The position numbers and the translations under genes are program-made. This document shows positions 1 through 8,600 of a stretch of DNA of 64,000 nt, piece after piece. Each line of letters starts with the position of its first letter. Position 1 is the stretch's first letter. The DNA comes from [Leptolyngbya] sp. PCC 7376 (GTDB lineage: Bacteria; Cyanobacteriota; Cyanobacteriia; Cyanobacteriales; MRBY01): the NCBI RefSeq assembly GCF_000316605.1, contig NC_019683.1, positions 2,030,036 through 2,094,035 on the forward strand, given 5' to 3'. The notes below the pieces were generated by a model, which saw only the letters and a list, made by a program, of their open reading frames with translations, was not told the DNA's origin and did not search any database.

Positions 1-378
1 TCGGTTCCATTTCGTCACAGGGCCAAACATTGCCACAAGATCGAGATATTGATGGGATTCGATATGCATTCGATCAGTGCCAACTTGCCCGGTAATCGCA
101 ATCAATGGCGCACCATCGAGATTGGCATCCGCAACGCCCGTCATCAAGTTTGTTGCTCCAGGCCCCAAGGTCGATAAACAGACCCCAGCCTTCCCCGTAA
201 GTCGCCCATAAACATCTGCCATAAACGCTCCACCTTGTTCGTGGCGCACTGTGATGAATTGGATCGATGAATCCTTTAACGCTTCGAGAATGTGTAAGTT
301 TTCTTCACCTGGCAAGCCGAAAATGTATTCGACACCTTCATTTTCTAAGCATTTCACCAATAATTCGGCAGTATTCAT
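1..378 (-). CDS. ogdA: 2-oxoglutarate decarboxylase, N-terminal part (ThDP enzyme of the acetolactate synthase family)
   Basis: The first 126 codons of a thiamine-diphosphate enzyme are present; the gene runs off the left edge. The translation starts MNTAELLVKCLENEGVEYIF and contains the N-terminal ThDP-binding signatures of acetolactate-synthase-like proteins: FGLPGEEN, the catalytic Glu in VRHEQGGAFMAD, LGPGATNL and the AITGQV stretch. By itself it could be called an IlvB-like acetolactate synthase. The SSADH gene lies 112 bp upstream on the same strand. This is the arrangement of the 2-oxoglutarate decarboxylase / succinic semialdehyde dehydrogenase pair of Synechococcus PCC 7002, which converts 2-oxoglutarate to succinate without 2-oxoglutarate dehydrogenase. 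The OgdA assignment rests mainly on that neighbour; the family assignment is secure. Confidence 0.8.
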   Translation of the reverse strand, partial: MNTAELLVKCLENEGVEYIFGLPGEENLHILEALKDSSIQFITVRHEQGGAFMADVYGRLTGKAGVCLSTLGPGATNLMTGVADANLDGAPLIAITGQVGTDRMHIESHQYLDLVAMFGPVTKWNR

Positions 379-490
379 GGGTGATCCCCTTGAGCTATTG
401 TATTGAAATTTTACGAAGGTCAAATGTGATATTTCCTTGATTGTGTTGAAAACGTCGCATTTGAACCGTCTAATCCGTCACCGTTCTTAA

Positions 491-1855
491 CTATTTAATC
501 CAAACGGTTTTCGCATTTACAAAAGCTCGAATACCAGGTACTCCTAGCTCTCGTCCATAGCCTGAGCGCTTAATGCCGCCAAAAGGTAATCGCGGATCTG
601 ACTTCACCAGTCCATTAATAAACACAGCACCGGCTTCAAGATCGCGAATAAATCTTTGCTGTTCAGTTGGTTCATTCGTCCAAGCGCTACTCCCCAACCC
701 AAAGGGAATATCATTAGCCAGGGCGATCGCCTCAGCAATATTTTTTACAGTGAAGACCATTACCACTGGCGCGAAAAATTCTTCTTTCATGGTTGGCGCA
801 TCAACAGGAATATCAGTCAAAATGGTCGGCGGAAAAAAGTTGCCAGGACGATCAAGACGCTTGCCACCAAGCAAAACAGTAGAACCCAACTCAACAGCTT
901 TATCGACTTGTCGCACAATGTCATTCAGAATATTTTCTGTCGCTAAAGGCCCAATATCAGTGTCATCATCCATCGGGTCACCAACTTTTAGACTCGCAAA
1001 TTTAATTTGTAGCTTTTCGAGAAATTGCTCGGCGATCGCCTCATGGAGAATAAAGCGCTTTGAAGCAATACAAGACTGGCCATTATTCAGAGTGCGTGAA
1101 AATGTACCAATATCTACCGCTTCATCAAGATCTGCCGACGGAAAAACAATCAAAGGATCACTACCACCCAGCTCCAGCACAGTCGGTTTAATTTGATGAC
1201 CAGCAAGAGAAGCAAGACTCATTCCAGCAGGCTCACTCCCTGTCAATGTTGCAGCCTTCACTCGGTCGTCATTAATCACATCTTCTACTTGAGCTGCACC
1301 GATAAGCAAGGTTTGGAAGGCTCCCTCAGGAAAACCTGCGGCCTCTAAAATAGCCTCTATTGCTAACGCACATTGAGGCACATTCGACGCGTGTTTTAAA
1401 ACAGCAACATTGCCAGCCATTAATGCGGGCGCAGCAAATCGAAAAACTTGCCAAAATGGAAAATTCCATGGCATGACGGCCAAAATAATGCCTAATGGTT
1501 GATAAGAAACATAACTTTTTGTTGCATCAGTTTCTGTATATTCATCTGCAAGAAAAGCTTCGCCATTCTCTGCATAATAGCGGCAAACTAAGGCACATTT
1601 CTTCGCTTCAGAAATGGCACTTTTTTTCGTTTTGCCCATTTCTGTAGTCATAATTGTCGCAAACTTTTCTGCATCCCGTTCTAGGATCAATGCCGCATTA
1701 TTCAGCCATTTTTGTCGCTGTGTAAAGCTCGTGAGACGATAACTTTGGAAGGTCTCTTGCGCCTGGGTTAGCTTCGCTTCAATTTCCTCTGATGCTAGTG
1801 CATTAAATCTTTTGAGGATTTCCCCTGTTGCCGGATTCACTGTGGCGATCGCCAT
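491..1855 (-). CDS. Succinic semialdehyde dehydrogenase (NAD(P)+)
   Basis: This 454-residue aldehyde dehydrogenase would oxidise succinic semialdehyde to succinate, the second step of the cyanobacterial TCA bypass. An in-frame ATG 18 nt upstream would add MGREVV, but I start at MAIATVNPATGEIL because GAGAGG lies 5 nt before it. This start also puts the general base at Glu228 (in LELGG) and the catalytic cysteine at Cys262 (in NNGQSCIAS), the numbering I recall for the characterised PCC 7002 enzyme. The PWNFPFWQ motif and Ser157 in the cofactor-binding KHAS segment are visible. It precedes ogdA on the same strand, so the two genes are probably cotranscribed. Often annotated gabD. Confidence 0.92.
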   Translation of the reverse strand: MAIATVNPATGEILKRFNALASEEIEAKLTQAQETFQSYRLTSFTQRQKWLNNAALILERDAEKFATIMTTEMGKTKKSAISEAKKCALVCRYYAENGEAFLADEYTETDATKSYVSYQPLGIILAVMPWNFPFWQVFRFAAPALMAGNVAVLKHASNVPQCALAIEAILEAAGFPEGAFQTLLIGAAQVEDVINDDRVKAATLTGSEPAGMSLASLAGHQIKPTVLELGGSDPLIVFPSADLDEAVDIGTFSRTLNNGQSCIASKRFILHEAIAEQFLEKLQIKFASLKVGDPMDDDTDIGPLATENILNDIVRQVDKAVELGSTVLLGGKRLDRPGNFFPPTILTDIPVDAPTMKEEFFAPVVMVFTVKNIAEAIALANDIPFGLGSSAWTNEPTEQQRFIRDLEAGAVFINGLVKSDPRLPFGGIKRSGYGRELGVPGIRAFVNAKTVWIK

Positions 1856-2064
1856 AACAACCTCTCTACCCATATGGGTCTCGTGATCAACTCACTCTTC
1901 CAGTGTAAACGGGGATTTTAAGGAAAAATTACAGACTTAAAGATTACTTAAATATTCTTAGTCTTAAAGAATCCTTGCTATAAATTTGGTCTTAGAAAAA
2001 AGCCTGCTAGCATCAAGTTCATATCGACCTATCACAACTTTTTTTAAAATAAGTAAAAATAACT

Positions 2065-2529
2065 ATGAGCACTCACCAAGATTTTTTTAGCACTACCGAT
2101 TTAACATCAGCCGACTATTGTGTATTTGGAGTAGCTACTTGTTTTGTGCGGGAAGAGGGTGAAGTCAAAGAAGTTGAGATTATGGAGCCAATCCCTTCCG
2201 CAGCCATTGAAGCATTGCTTAAAGGCATCCCAACATCCTACAAGCGAGCTTGTGCCACAACCCTCGGCGAAGTCTTTACCGATAATCATATTGTGATTCC
2301 ACGGGTTTTGGGCGATCGCCTCCAGACTCCCGATGACTTGTTAGAGCGCACTGCCGCTGCGGCCAGAACTTACAAACGTCGCCCTGAAGCCAAAGAACAT
2401 ATCGCCATCGGCACCACTTACGAAGCATTCAACTTCTCCACCGAGAAAAAACGAGTCCTCAACCAAGACAACGTTGTCAGTACTGAAGATAATGTCAAAC
2501 AACATTCCCATACTCACAAAGTTCTATAA
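2065..2529 (+). CDS. Conserved hypothetical protein, 154 aa
   Basis: I recognise no domain. The protein is soluble, with no signal peptide or membrane segment. A compact central region (about residues 15-100, with YCVFGVATCFV and PSAAIEALLKGIP) is followed by a polar C-terminal tail ending in His-rich residues (KQHSHTHKVL). It stands alone, divergent from the SSADH gene and followed by a 12-bp hairpin. Codon use and the HIP1 site inside the gene look native. Probably a cyanobacterial family of unknown function. Confidence 0.7.
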   Translation: MSTHQDFFSTTDLTSADYCVFGVATCFVREEGEVKEVEIMEPIPSAAIEALLKGIPTSYKRACATTLGEVFTDNHIVIPRVLGDRLQTPDDLLERTAAAARTYKRRPEAKEHIAIGTTYEAFNFSTEKKRVLNQDNVVSTEDNVKQHSHTHKVL

Positions 2530-2537
2530 ACCAGCAA

Positions 2538-2571
2538 CTCTATTCACTCCCTTAGACTTGAGTGAATAGAG
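2538..2571 (+). terminator. Hairpin after the 154-aa gene
   Basis: A perfect 12-bp inverted repeat (CTCTATTCACTC / GAGTGAATAGAG) with a 10-nt loop starts 8 nt after the stop codon. No T-run follows, so it may act as a Rho-type or processing hairpin and not as a classic intrinsic terminator. Confidence 0.45.
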
Positions 2572-3529
2572 CTCAATATCTCCGAAAAATTCAGGCAAGC
2601 AACATATTGAAATTAACAAGGGATTTCACAGATATTAGGCCTCTTAGAATGTCTTGCTTGTTGAGAGCTTGTATGAGCGATTAGTCTCAATCTCTTTCCA
2701 TTTCCTACCGCGAAAGTAAGTTTGCAATAATTGCCTTATATCCATTAATATTCTCTGGATTCTCAGTGCTAAATTGATATAAAGCTTCTTTTGCTGATGC
2801 TTTATATTGCTCGAGATTATCATCATGTTTCTCTAAGAGGATGTCTGAAAAGTCTGGTTTCAGGCTAATCGTCTTAATAGTAGACGCATAGAGGCAATGT
2901 AAATCCAAGCTTCTGCACTTTCGGTTGAACATTCATAATCACGACTCAAACGCCTGCACCAATAAAACCAGCCAAAGGTTCTTTCTACAACCCATCGCCT
3001 TGGTAGAGGAGTAAAACTCTTTTGTTCTTTTGGACGTAACACAACCTCCAATATCCAACCGAAGCTATTCATCACCCAGCGCACGAGATTCGCGCCATGA
3101 TAGCCTCCATCGACATAGAGCAAATAGAGGTGCTCTAAATTTAAATCTAGATGTTGAACTCACTCTAGTAGGAATCGCAATCCTTTGATATCAGAGATAT
3201 GAGCTGCGGTGACTACCACTGCTAGAGGGATGCCCAAGCTATCAACCATCACATGGCGTTTACGACCTTTGATGCGTTTGTTGCCATCCACACCGACATC
3301 TTGGTGAATCATTGTTGCGGTATCCACCGATTGAGAATCCACCACCCCATAGCTTGGAGAAGAGGGAGGTCATGACTCATCGTTCTCTCCCACTGATGAA
3401 GCTGAGGGTTAATCCTTTGCCAAGTGCCGTCGTTACGCCATTGGCGAAAGTAGTGGTAAACCGTTTGCCACTTAGGAAAATCATGAGGCAACAACCGCCA
3501 TGCGATACCACCCCTCAAAACGTAGAGTA

Positions 3530-4481
3530 ACGTGAGTTCGGGATAAGGAATAAAGGTTCTAATCAAGCTGAAGAGAGGGTTTCTTGGGCTGATGACAATA
3601 GGCAATGAGACCACACAGCAAGTTGACACAAAAATTGGCAGGACTGCGGTGGCGGGAATGCTCAATCTGAGAAATATTCTTCAGTTGGTCAATGACGGTC
3701 TCAATCAAAGCTCGCTTGCGGGCCAAAACTTTGTCACGCCAAAGCATCAGGTGATTCTTCATATTGCGACGAGGCTTAGCTAGAAGCATCACATCATATT
3801 CTTCTTGTAAATACTGTGCCAGAGGTTGAGAGACGTAACCTTTATCTGCAAAGACTTTTCCCGATAACTCTTTCAAAAGCTCCACGGCTGGTTTTCTGTC
3901 ATCAATGTTGCCAGGCGTGATTTTAACATTGAGTAATTCGCCATGGTCATTGATAACCAGATGTAGTTTGAAACCAAAGAACCAACCCACAGAGGTTTTA
4001 CCTCGAGCGGCATGAATCAAAAACGCGATGTGGAGAGATGCGGCGATTTTGACAAACCTTGATACTGGTGGCATCAATGAAGCTGATACCTGTGCATTGT
4101 GCTGTAGGTAGACACATAGAGGTACTAACGTCGAAGGCATCCACTCCACAAAACGTTGGTCACTCACTGCTCTGGGAAAAGCTCCTCGCCAGTGATGACG
4201 CACATTGATGAGATAGAAATACTTGAAGTTACGATAGTGAGATTGATGAAATGCAATCAATATCGTCATTATCTCGCTGAGACTAAGGCTTCTAGGGCGA
4301 CGTCACCGCCGTTGTTTCGAGGCCAGTAATTGTTGTTGCCATTGAGGTTCAAAGACTTGGCAGAAATCATCAACGGCACAAAACAAAGGTTATAGACTGG
4401 TCATGGGAGAAGGTGGTGGACTGCTTATCAACTTCCCCAATATGCACTTTCTCCTTTTTCTTTCTTATCCCGAACTCACGT
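3530..4481 (-). mobile_element. IS982-family-like element, nested in the IS5-type transposase
   Basis: A 952-bp element with near-perfect ends ACGTGAGTTCGGGATAAG / CTTATCCCGAACTCACGT. It is flanked by a 7-bp direct repeat TAGAGTA (3523-3529 and 4482-4488), generated inside the IS5-type transposase gene. The same end sequences recur at 60725-60976 around a non-coding core. Confidence 0.88.
3559..4404 (-). pseudogene. IS982-type transposase, degenerate
   Basis: The C-terminal two thirds read well: [51 protein letters not shown] and HQPKKPSL are IS982 hallmarks. The segment carrying the first catalytic Asp ([20 protein letters not shown]) is only readable in another frame at about 4030-4100. 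The N-terminal part (from an ATG at 4404) has in-frame TAA and TGA stops. The transposase is therefore inactive. Confidence 0.85.
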
Positions 4482-4764
4482 TAGAGTATGGCATTGAGAA
4501 CACAGCGTAGATTAACAGAACGAGGACGACCGCCGGATTTCGCTGGAGGTAATAAGGTTTCAATAAGAGACCATTGTTCATCGGTAAGGTCTGTTGGATA
4601 GGATAGAGGCATCTTTTTCGGTTAGGGATTTGAGTACTCTTTCAGACTAAATCTCTAACTTTTTCTCTCCCCACTAATCTTTTCAGACATCCTCTAAGAT
4701 AAAAATCATCCTAGTCTGGTGCCTAAGCTTTGCTTAAATCTTTTATGACGAGTAAAAGTATTTC

Positions 4765-5586
4765 TCATAATAGGCTGAAGTTTGAAATCGCCTGAACAAC
4801 TCCATCTTGCTCAACAGATCTGGTGACATAATCAGCAGATTGTTTAACAGCATCCGGAGCATTGCCCATTGCCACACCAACTCCAGCATATTGCAACATC
4901 TCACAGTCATTAAAATTATCGCCAATTGCCATCACATTTTCTGGCTGCCAACCTAAAATCTCTTCAGTGAGGAATTTAACCGCTCGCCCTTTTGTCGCTG
5001 TTGGGGAAGTAAATTCAACATACACTTCTGTGGATTGCGTGCAATGGATTTGCTGGTTTGTATAGCGTTTTTTGACGGCGGGCAAAAGTTTCTTGGGAAT
5101 ATCCTCACAATGGCAGACCGCTAAAATTTTTGTCGGGGCATGGTTCACAATCTCTCGTAAATCCACGAGGAGATTTGCTTTACAGCCTGTTCTTTTCTCG
5201 TAGAAGTTTGTGCGTTCATTCACCTCGGATACATATAGTTCATCATCGTGGTAGACGTGAATATGCATGGTTGATTGCCAAGGTTCCGCTGTTAGGTAGT
5301 CTACGATTTCAACGCCGAGTTTAGCTGGGACTGAGAGACGGCGATGAAGTTCTTGACTAACCGGGTCTTGGATCCACGCGCCGTTATAAGCAATGATAGG
5401 TAAATCCGAGGCGATCGCCTGATGAAATCTCCGGGCCGAGCGAAACATTCTCCCTGTGGCAATGGCCACCCGAATACCGCGTCGTTGCACATCATGAATG
5501 GCATCAAGGACAGCGGTAGTAACTTGGTTAGTATGACCCGAAATCGTACCGTCAATATCGAGGACGAGGAGGCGAATATCTTCCAT
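4765..5586 (-). CDS. Cof-type HAD-superfamily phosphatase
   Basis: 273 residues. The four HAD motifs are visible: nucleophile motif I LLVLDIDGTIS near the N-terminus, motif II in VAIATGRMFRS, the conserved Lys in TKGRAVKFL, and motif IV MAIGDNFNDCEML. The large C2B-type cap between motifs II and III is typical of Cof/YbjI-like phosphatases acting on small phosphorylated metabolites (sugar phosphates, FMN, PLP). Its substrate cannot be read from sequence. Cytosolic. It lies between the IS5-type island and the large sensor kinase; the 3' end is only about 70 bp from the IS. Confidence 0.88.
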   Translation of the reverse strand: MEDIRLLVLDIDGTISGHTNQVTTAVLDAIHDVQRRGIRVAIATGRMFRSARRFHQAIASDLPIIAYNGAWIQDPVSQELHRRLSVPAKLGVEIVDYLTAEPWQSTMHIHVYHDDELYVSEVNERTNFYEKRTGCKANLLVDLREIVNHAPTKILAVCHCEDIPKKLLPAVKKRYTNQQIHCTQSTEVYVEFTSPTATKGRAVKFLTEEILGWQPENVMAIGDNFNDCEMLQYAGVGVAMGNAPDAVKQSADYVTRSVEQDGVVQAISNFSLL

Positions 5587-5693
5587 AGAATCGTAGCTTC
5601 TCTGCTGGTATTAAGGTTCAGAATAAGGGATGATCGCCATAAATGAATGCCGCAATAGAAAAGTAATTTTTTGAGCGATCAATGTCTCACTTT

Positions 5694-8600
5694 TTAGGAT
5701 GAATGCATTGAAGCTAAAAGAGTCTGCATATGCTCAATTAAGGTTTTTAGTCGAAAGGGTTTCGCTAAATACAGGTTTGCACCAGCATCAAGACACCGTT
5801 GGCGATCGCTATCCATAGCTAAAGCAGTGAGGGCAATAATCGGTACTTGGTTGATACTCGACTGTTCACGGATCAACTGCATTGCCTCAAGACCATTCAG
5901 CTCTGGCATCTGAATATCCATCAAAATTAAATCCGGCTGCTCAGATTCGGTTAGAGTCACGGCTTCTCGACCATTTACTGCCCGTATTAAACGGTAACCC
6001 CGTCCCATCAGATAATCCCAAATCGTTTCAATATTGTCGTCATCGTCATCGGCAATTAACACTAAAGGGCGATCGCCTGTAAAGAGAGTAGCTGTTTGCC
6101 CTAAATGCGGCTGGGAATTTGGCGAGAAACTTGGAGCAGATGCCGTCGGAAGTTCTAACGGGGATGGTGCTGACCAAGGCAAACATAGTAAAAATTCACT
6201 TCCCTTCCCGAGAGTACTCGTCACCGAAATGGAGCCACCATGGAGTTCTGCAATCTGTTTAACTAGCGCCAACCCAAGACCAGTACCAGAAAAACGCCGC
6301 GTTAAGCTGCTATCCAACTGAACAAAGGGTTGGAAGAGTTGAGCTTGGTCGACAGGCGCAATACCAATACCATTATCTTGAATGTGAATACGAACCAGAT
6401 TTTCAGTGGCTTTTAGTTCTAAGCGAAGACTAATTTTGCCCCCTATTGGCGTAAATTTAATCGCATTCCCCAGTAGATTGATCAGAGCCTGCCGTAGACG
6501 CAATTGATCGCCTTCAATCTTCGGTGATTGCGTTGGCAAATCGAGTTGAATCTCAATATTTTTTTTGCTTGCCTGATGACGAATTAACACAACGCTTCCT
6601 CGACAAATCTGATTAATCTCCACAGGTACTGGATGAAAGACCATTTGTCCTGCTTCAATTTTGGCGAGGTTGAGAATATCGTTAATAAGTTCTAAAAGAT
6701 GCTGTCCGTTCCGCTCAATCGTATTCAGCGATCGCTGTTGGCGTTGGTTCACAAGACCATAAGTGCCATCCCCCAGCACTTCCGTCAATCCTAAAATTGC
6801 ATTCAGTGGTGTTCTCAATTCATGGCTCATATTCGCCAAAAATTCATCTTTTAACTTTGTGGCGCGCTCGAGCTCCTCATTAGTACGGCGTAATGCCTGT
6901 TCCGCCCGTTTACGATCATCAATATCGGTCACCCGCACTAAATTCACTCGGCGATCGCCCACCGTAATCTGTTTTGCAGCGAGGTTTCCCCAAAATAACC
7001 GCCCTGATTTAGTCACATATTCGACTTCTCGACTCCAAGTCCCCGTCTCATTAATCTCCGCGGCGATCGCCTCCAATTCCTCATCAGAAAACTGTTTCGC
7101 TTGCAAAATATGGCCTTCAATATCAATCAACTCTGACTTATCATCCCGCTCAAACATTTCTATCGCTTTTTTATTGCAATCAAACGTCCGGAGCGTGTCC
7201 ATATCCACTAGAAATAACGCATCCGCTGACTCATCAAAAATTGCTTCTAATAAATTTTGACTGCGAATAATCTCTTGCTCTGCCGCTCGTCGCTCAGTCA
7301 CATCCGTGACCATTCCGAGAGCACCCGCAAACTTCCCGTGATCATCCAGTAGAGGATTTGTCGTAATCATGGTCCAGACTTCCTGTCCTTCTCGACTACG
7401 AAAACAAAAATCATGATCTTCTGAAAGACCTTGTTGGCGACGTTGAAAATTAAGTTTGGCAGCCTCTAATTGTTTCGAATCCATAAACTCAAACAAAGAT
7501 TTACCAAGCATATCCTCGGCGTTGTAGCCCAACATCATAGCCATCCGTGGATTGACATAATCTGTTTTCGCCTCTTCATCAATCACCCAAATCCCTTCTT
7601 GAGCTGTTTCTACAATCTGTTGATAAAGTCGGTCCTGTTTTTGTCGCTTTTCCTCAGCCGCCTTACGTTTAGAAATGTCCCGAAAAACACCAATAAACCG
7701 TTCAGCTTCCCCCAAGTGCTCACCATGCAGAACGCCGCGATCATGCATCCACAAATAATGGCCATCATGGTGGCGAAAACGATATTCAATATCGAAAATT
7801 TTGTCTTCCCGAAAAGCTCGCTCCAATTCAGCTTCAACGGCTTCTACATCATCGGGATAGACCCGCTCCAACCAGCTTGCCGTATCCATCCCCATCTCTT
7901 CTGGGGTATAGCCAAGAATATTTTCATAGTCTCCCTGCCAAGTCAAAATATCCTGCGGCATGTAATGGTCATAGGTCACTTCCGCTAATGCCTTAATCAG
8001 AAGTTTGTCATGTAACACAAGGTCAGCATGCATTTCTTCCGAGCGTTTGCGCTGGGAAATATCCTCAAAAATGGCGATGTAATAGGCTTCATCTGGTGGA
8101 AAAGGCTGAACTTCAGAGAGGTTAATTTTCACCCATATTTCCCGACCGAGAGTCTGGTGAATGCGAGTTTCTCGCTGCACGAAGCCATTCTCTTCTAGCT
8201 CCACAAACATTTGGCGATCGCCTTCTATTTCCGCCACCAAACTAATATTCCAGTAGGGTTGCCCAACCAATGATTGTGAGGTTGACCCAATCATTCTGGC
8301 AAGGGTTTTATTGATCTGTGTAAAACAAAATTCCTGATCGAGCTTGGCAATGCCCACTGCCGCATGTTCAAAAATCTCTCGAAATTTTGTCTCACTCGCC
8401 TTCAGTTGCAGTTGCTGATCCTGGCGTTCTGCACAGACATAAAGCATTTCCCCAATCAGTCGTAGTGCCTGGGCTTCCGGTTTTGTAAAAAGACGTGCAT
8501 TCTCTCCGCTATAAGCAAGACAGAGCACTCCCCAAGGCCGTTGGTTCGTTTGCAAAATTGGGATGGCCAATATTGTTTTTAAATCAGACCAGTTGAGACG

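Larger units (their letters stand above)
2860..4612 (-). pseudogene. IS5-type transposase, interrupted and frameshifted
   Basis: The N-terminus (MPLSYPTDLTDEQWSLIE..., from 4612) reads as far as NAIL, where the IS982-like element begins. The frame resumes at about 3522 with YVLRGGIAWRLLPHDFPKWQ and a typical IS5 Trp-rich segment. It then shifts to the frame of MVDSQSVDTATMIHQ (first catalytic Asp) and shifts again to LLYVDGGYHG (second Asp) and VERTFGWFYWCRRLSRDYE (catalytic Glu region). At least two frameshifts exist in addition to the insertion. Confidence 0.85.
2837..4694 (-). mobile_element. IS5-family-like element, carrying a nested IS982-like insertion
   Basis: The ends are inverted repeats GAGGATGTCTGAAAAG / CTTTTCAGACATCCTC, flanked on both sides by TAA (2834-2836 and 4695-4697), which fits the TNA target duplications of some IS5 subgroups. 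Without the nested element and its duplication it would be about 0.9 kb. The transposase inside is broken, so the copy is dead unless complemented in trans. Confidence 0.8.
2705..4709 (-). pseudogene. Small 47-codon ORF split by the IS5-type insertion
   Basis: The C-terminal 42 codons (2705-2833, ending NGYKAIIANLLSR) read out of the IS5-type element. On the far side, 4707-4709 is an ATG followed by codons for IFIL. Removing the element with one copy of the TAA duplication joins them in frame: MIFILEKHDDNLEQYK and so on, 47 residues. The small size, unknown family and weak ribosome binding site leave real doubt that this was a gene, although the clean junction supports it. Confidence 0.4.

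Noticed and set aside
573-1196. Long plus-strand ORF opposite the SSADH gene
   Set aside because: It is antisense to a conserved enzyme and its translation has no recognisable family.
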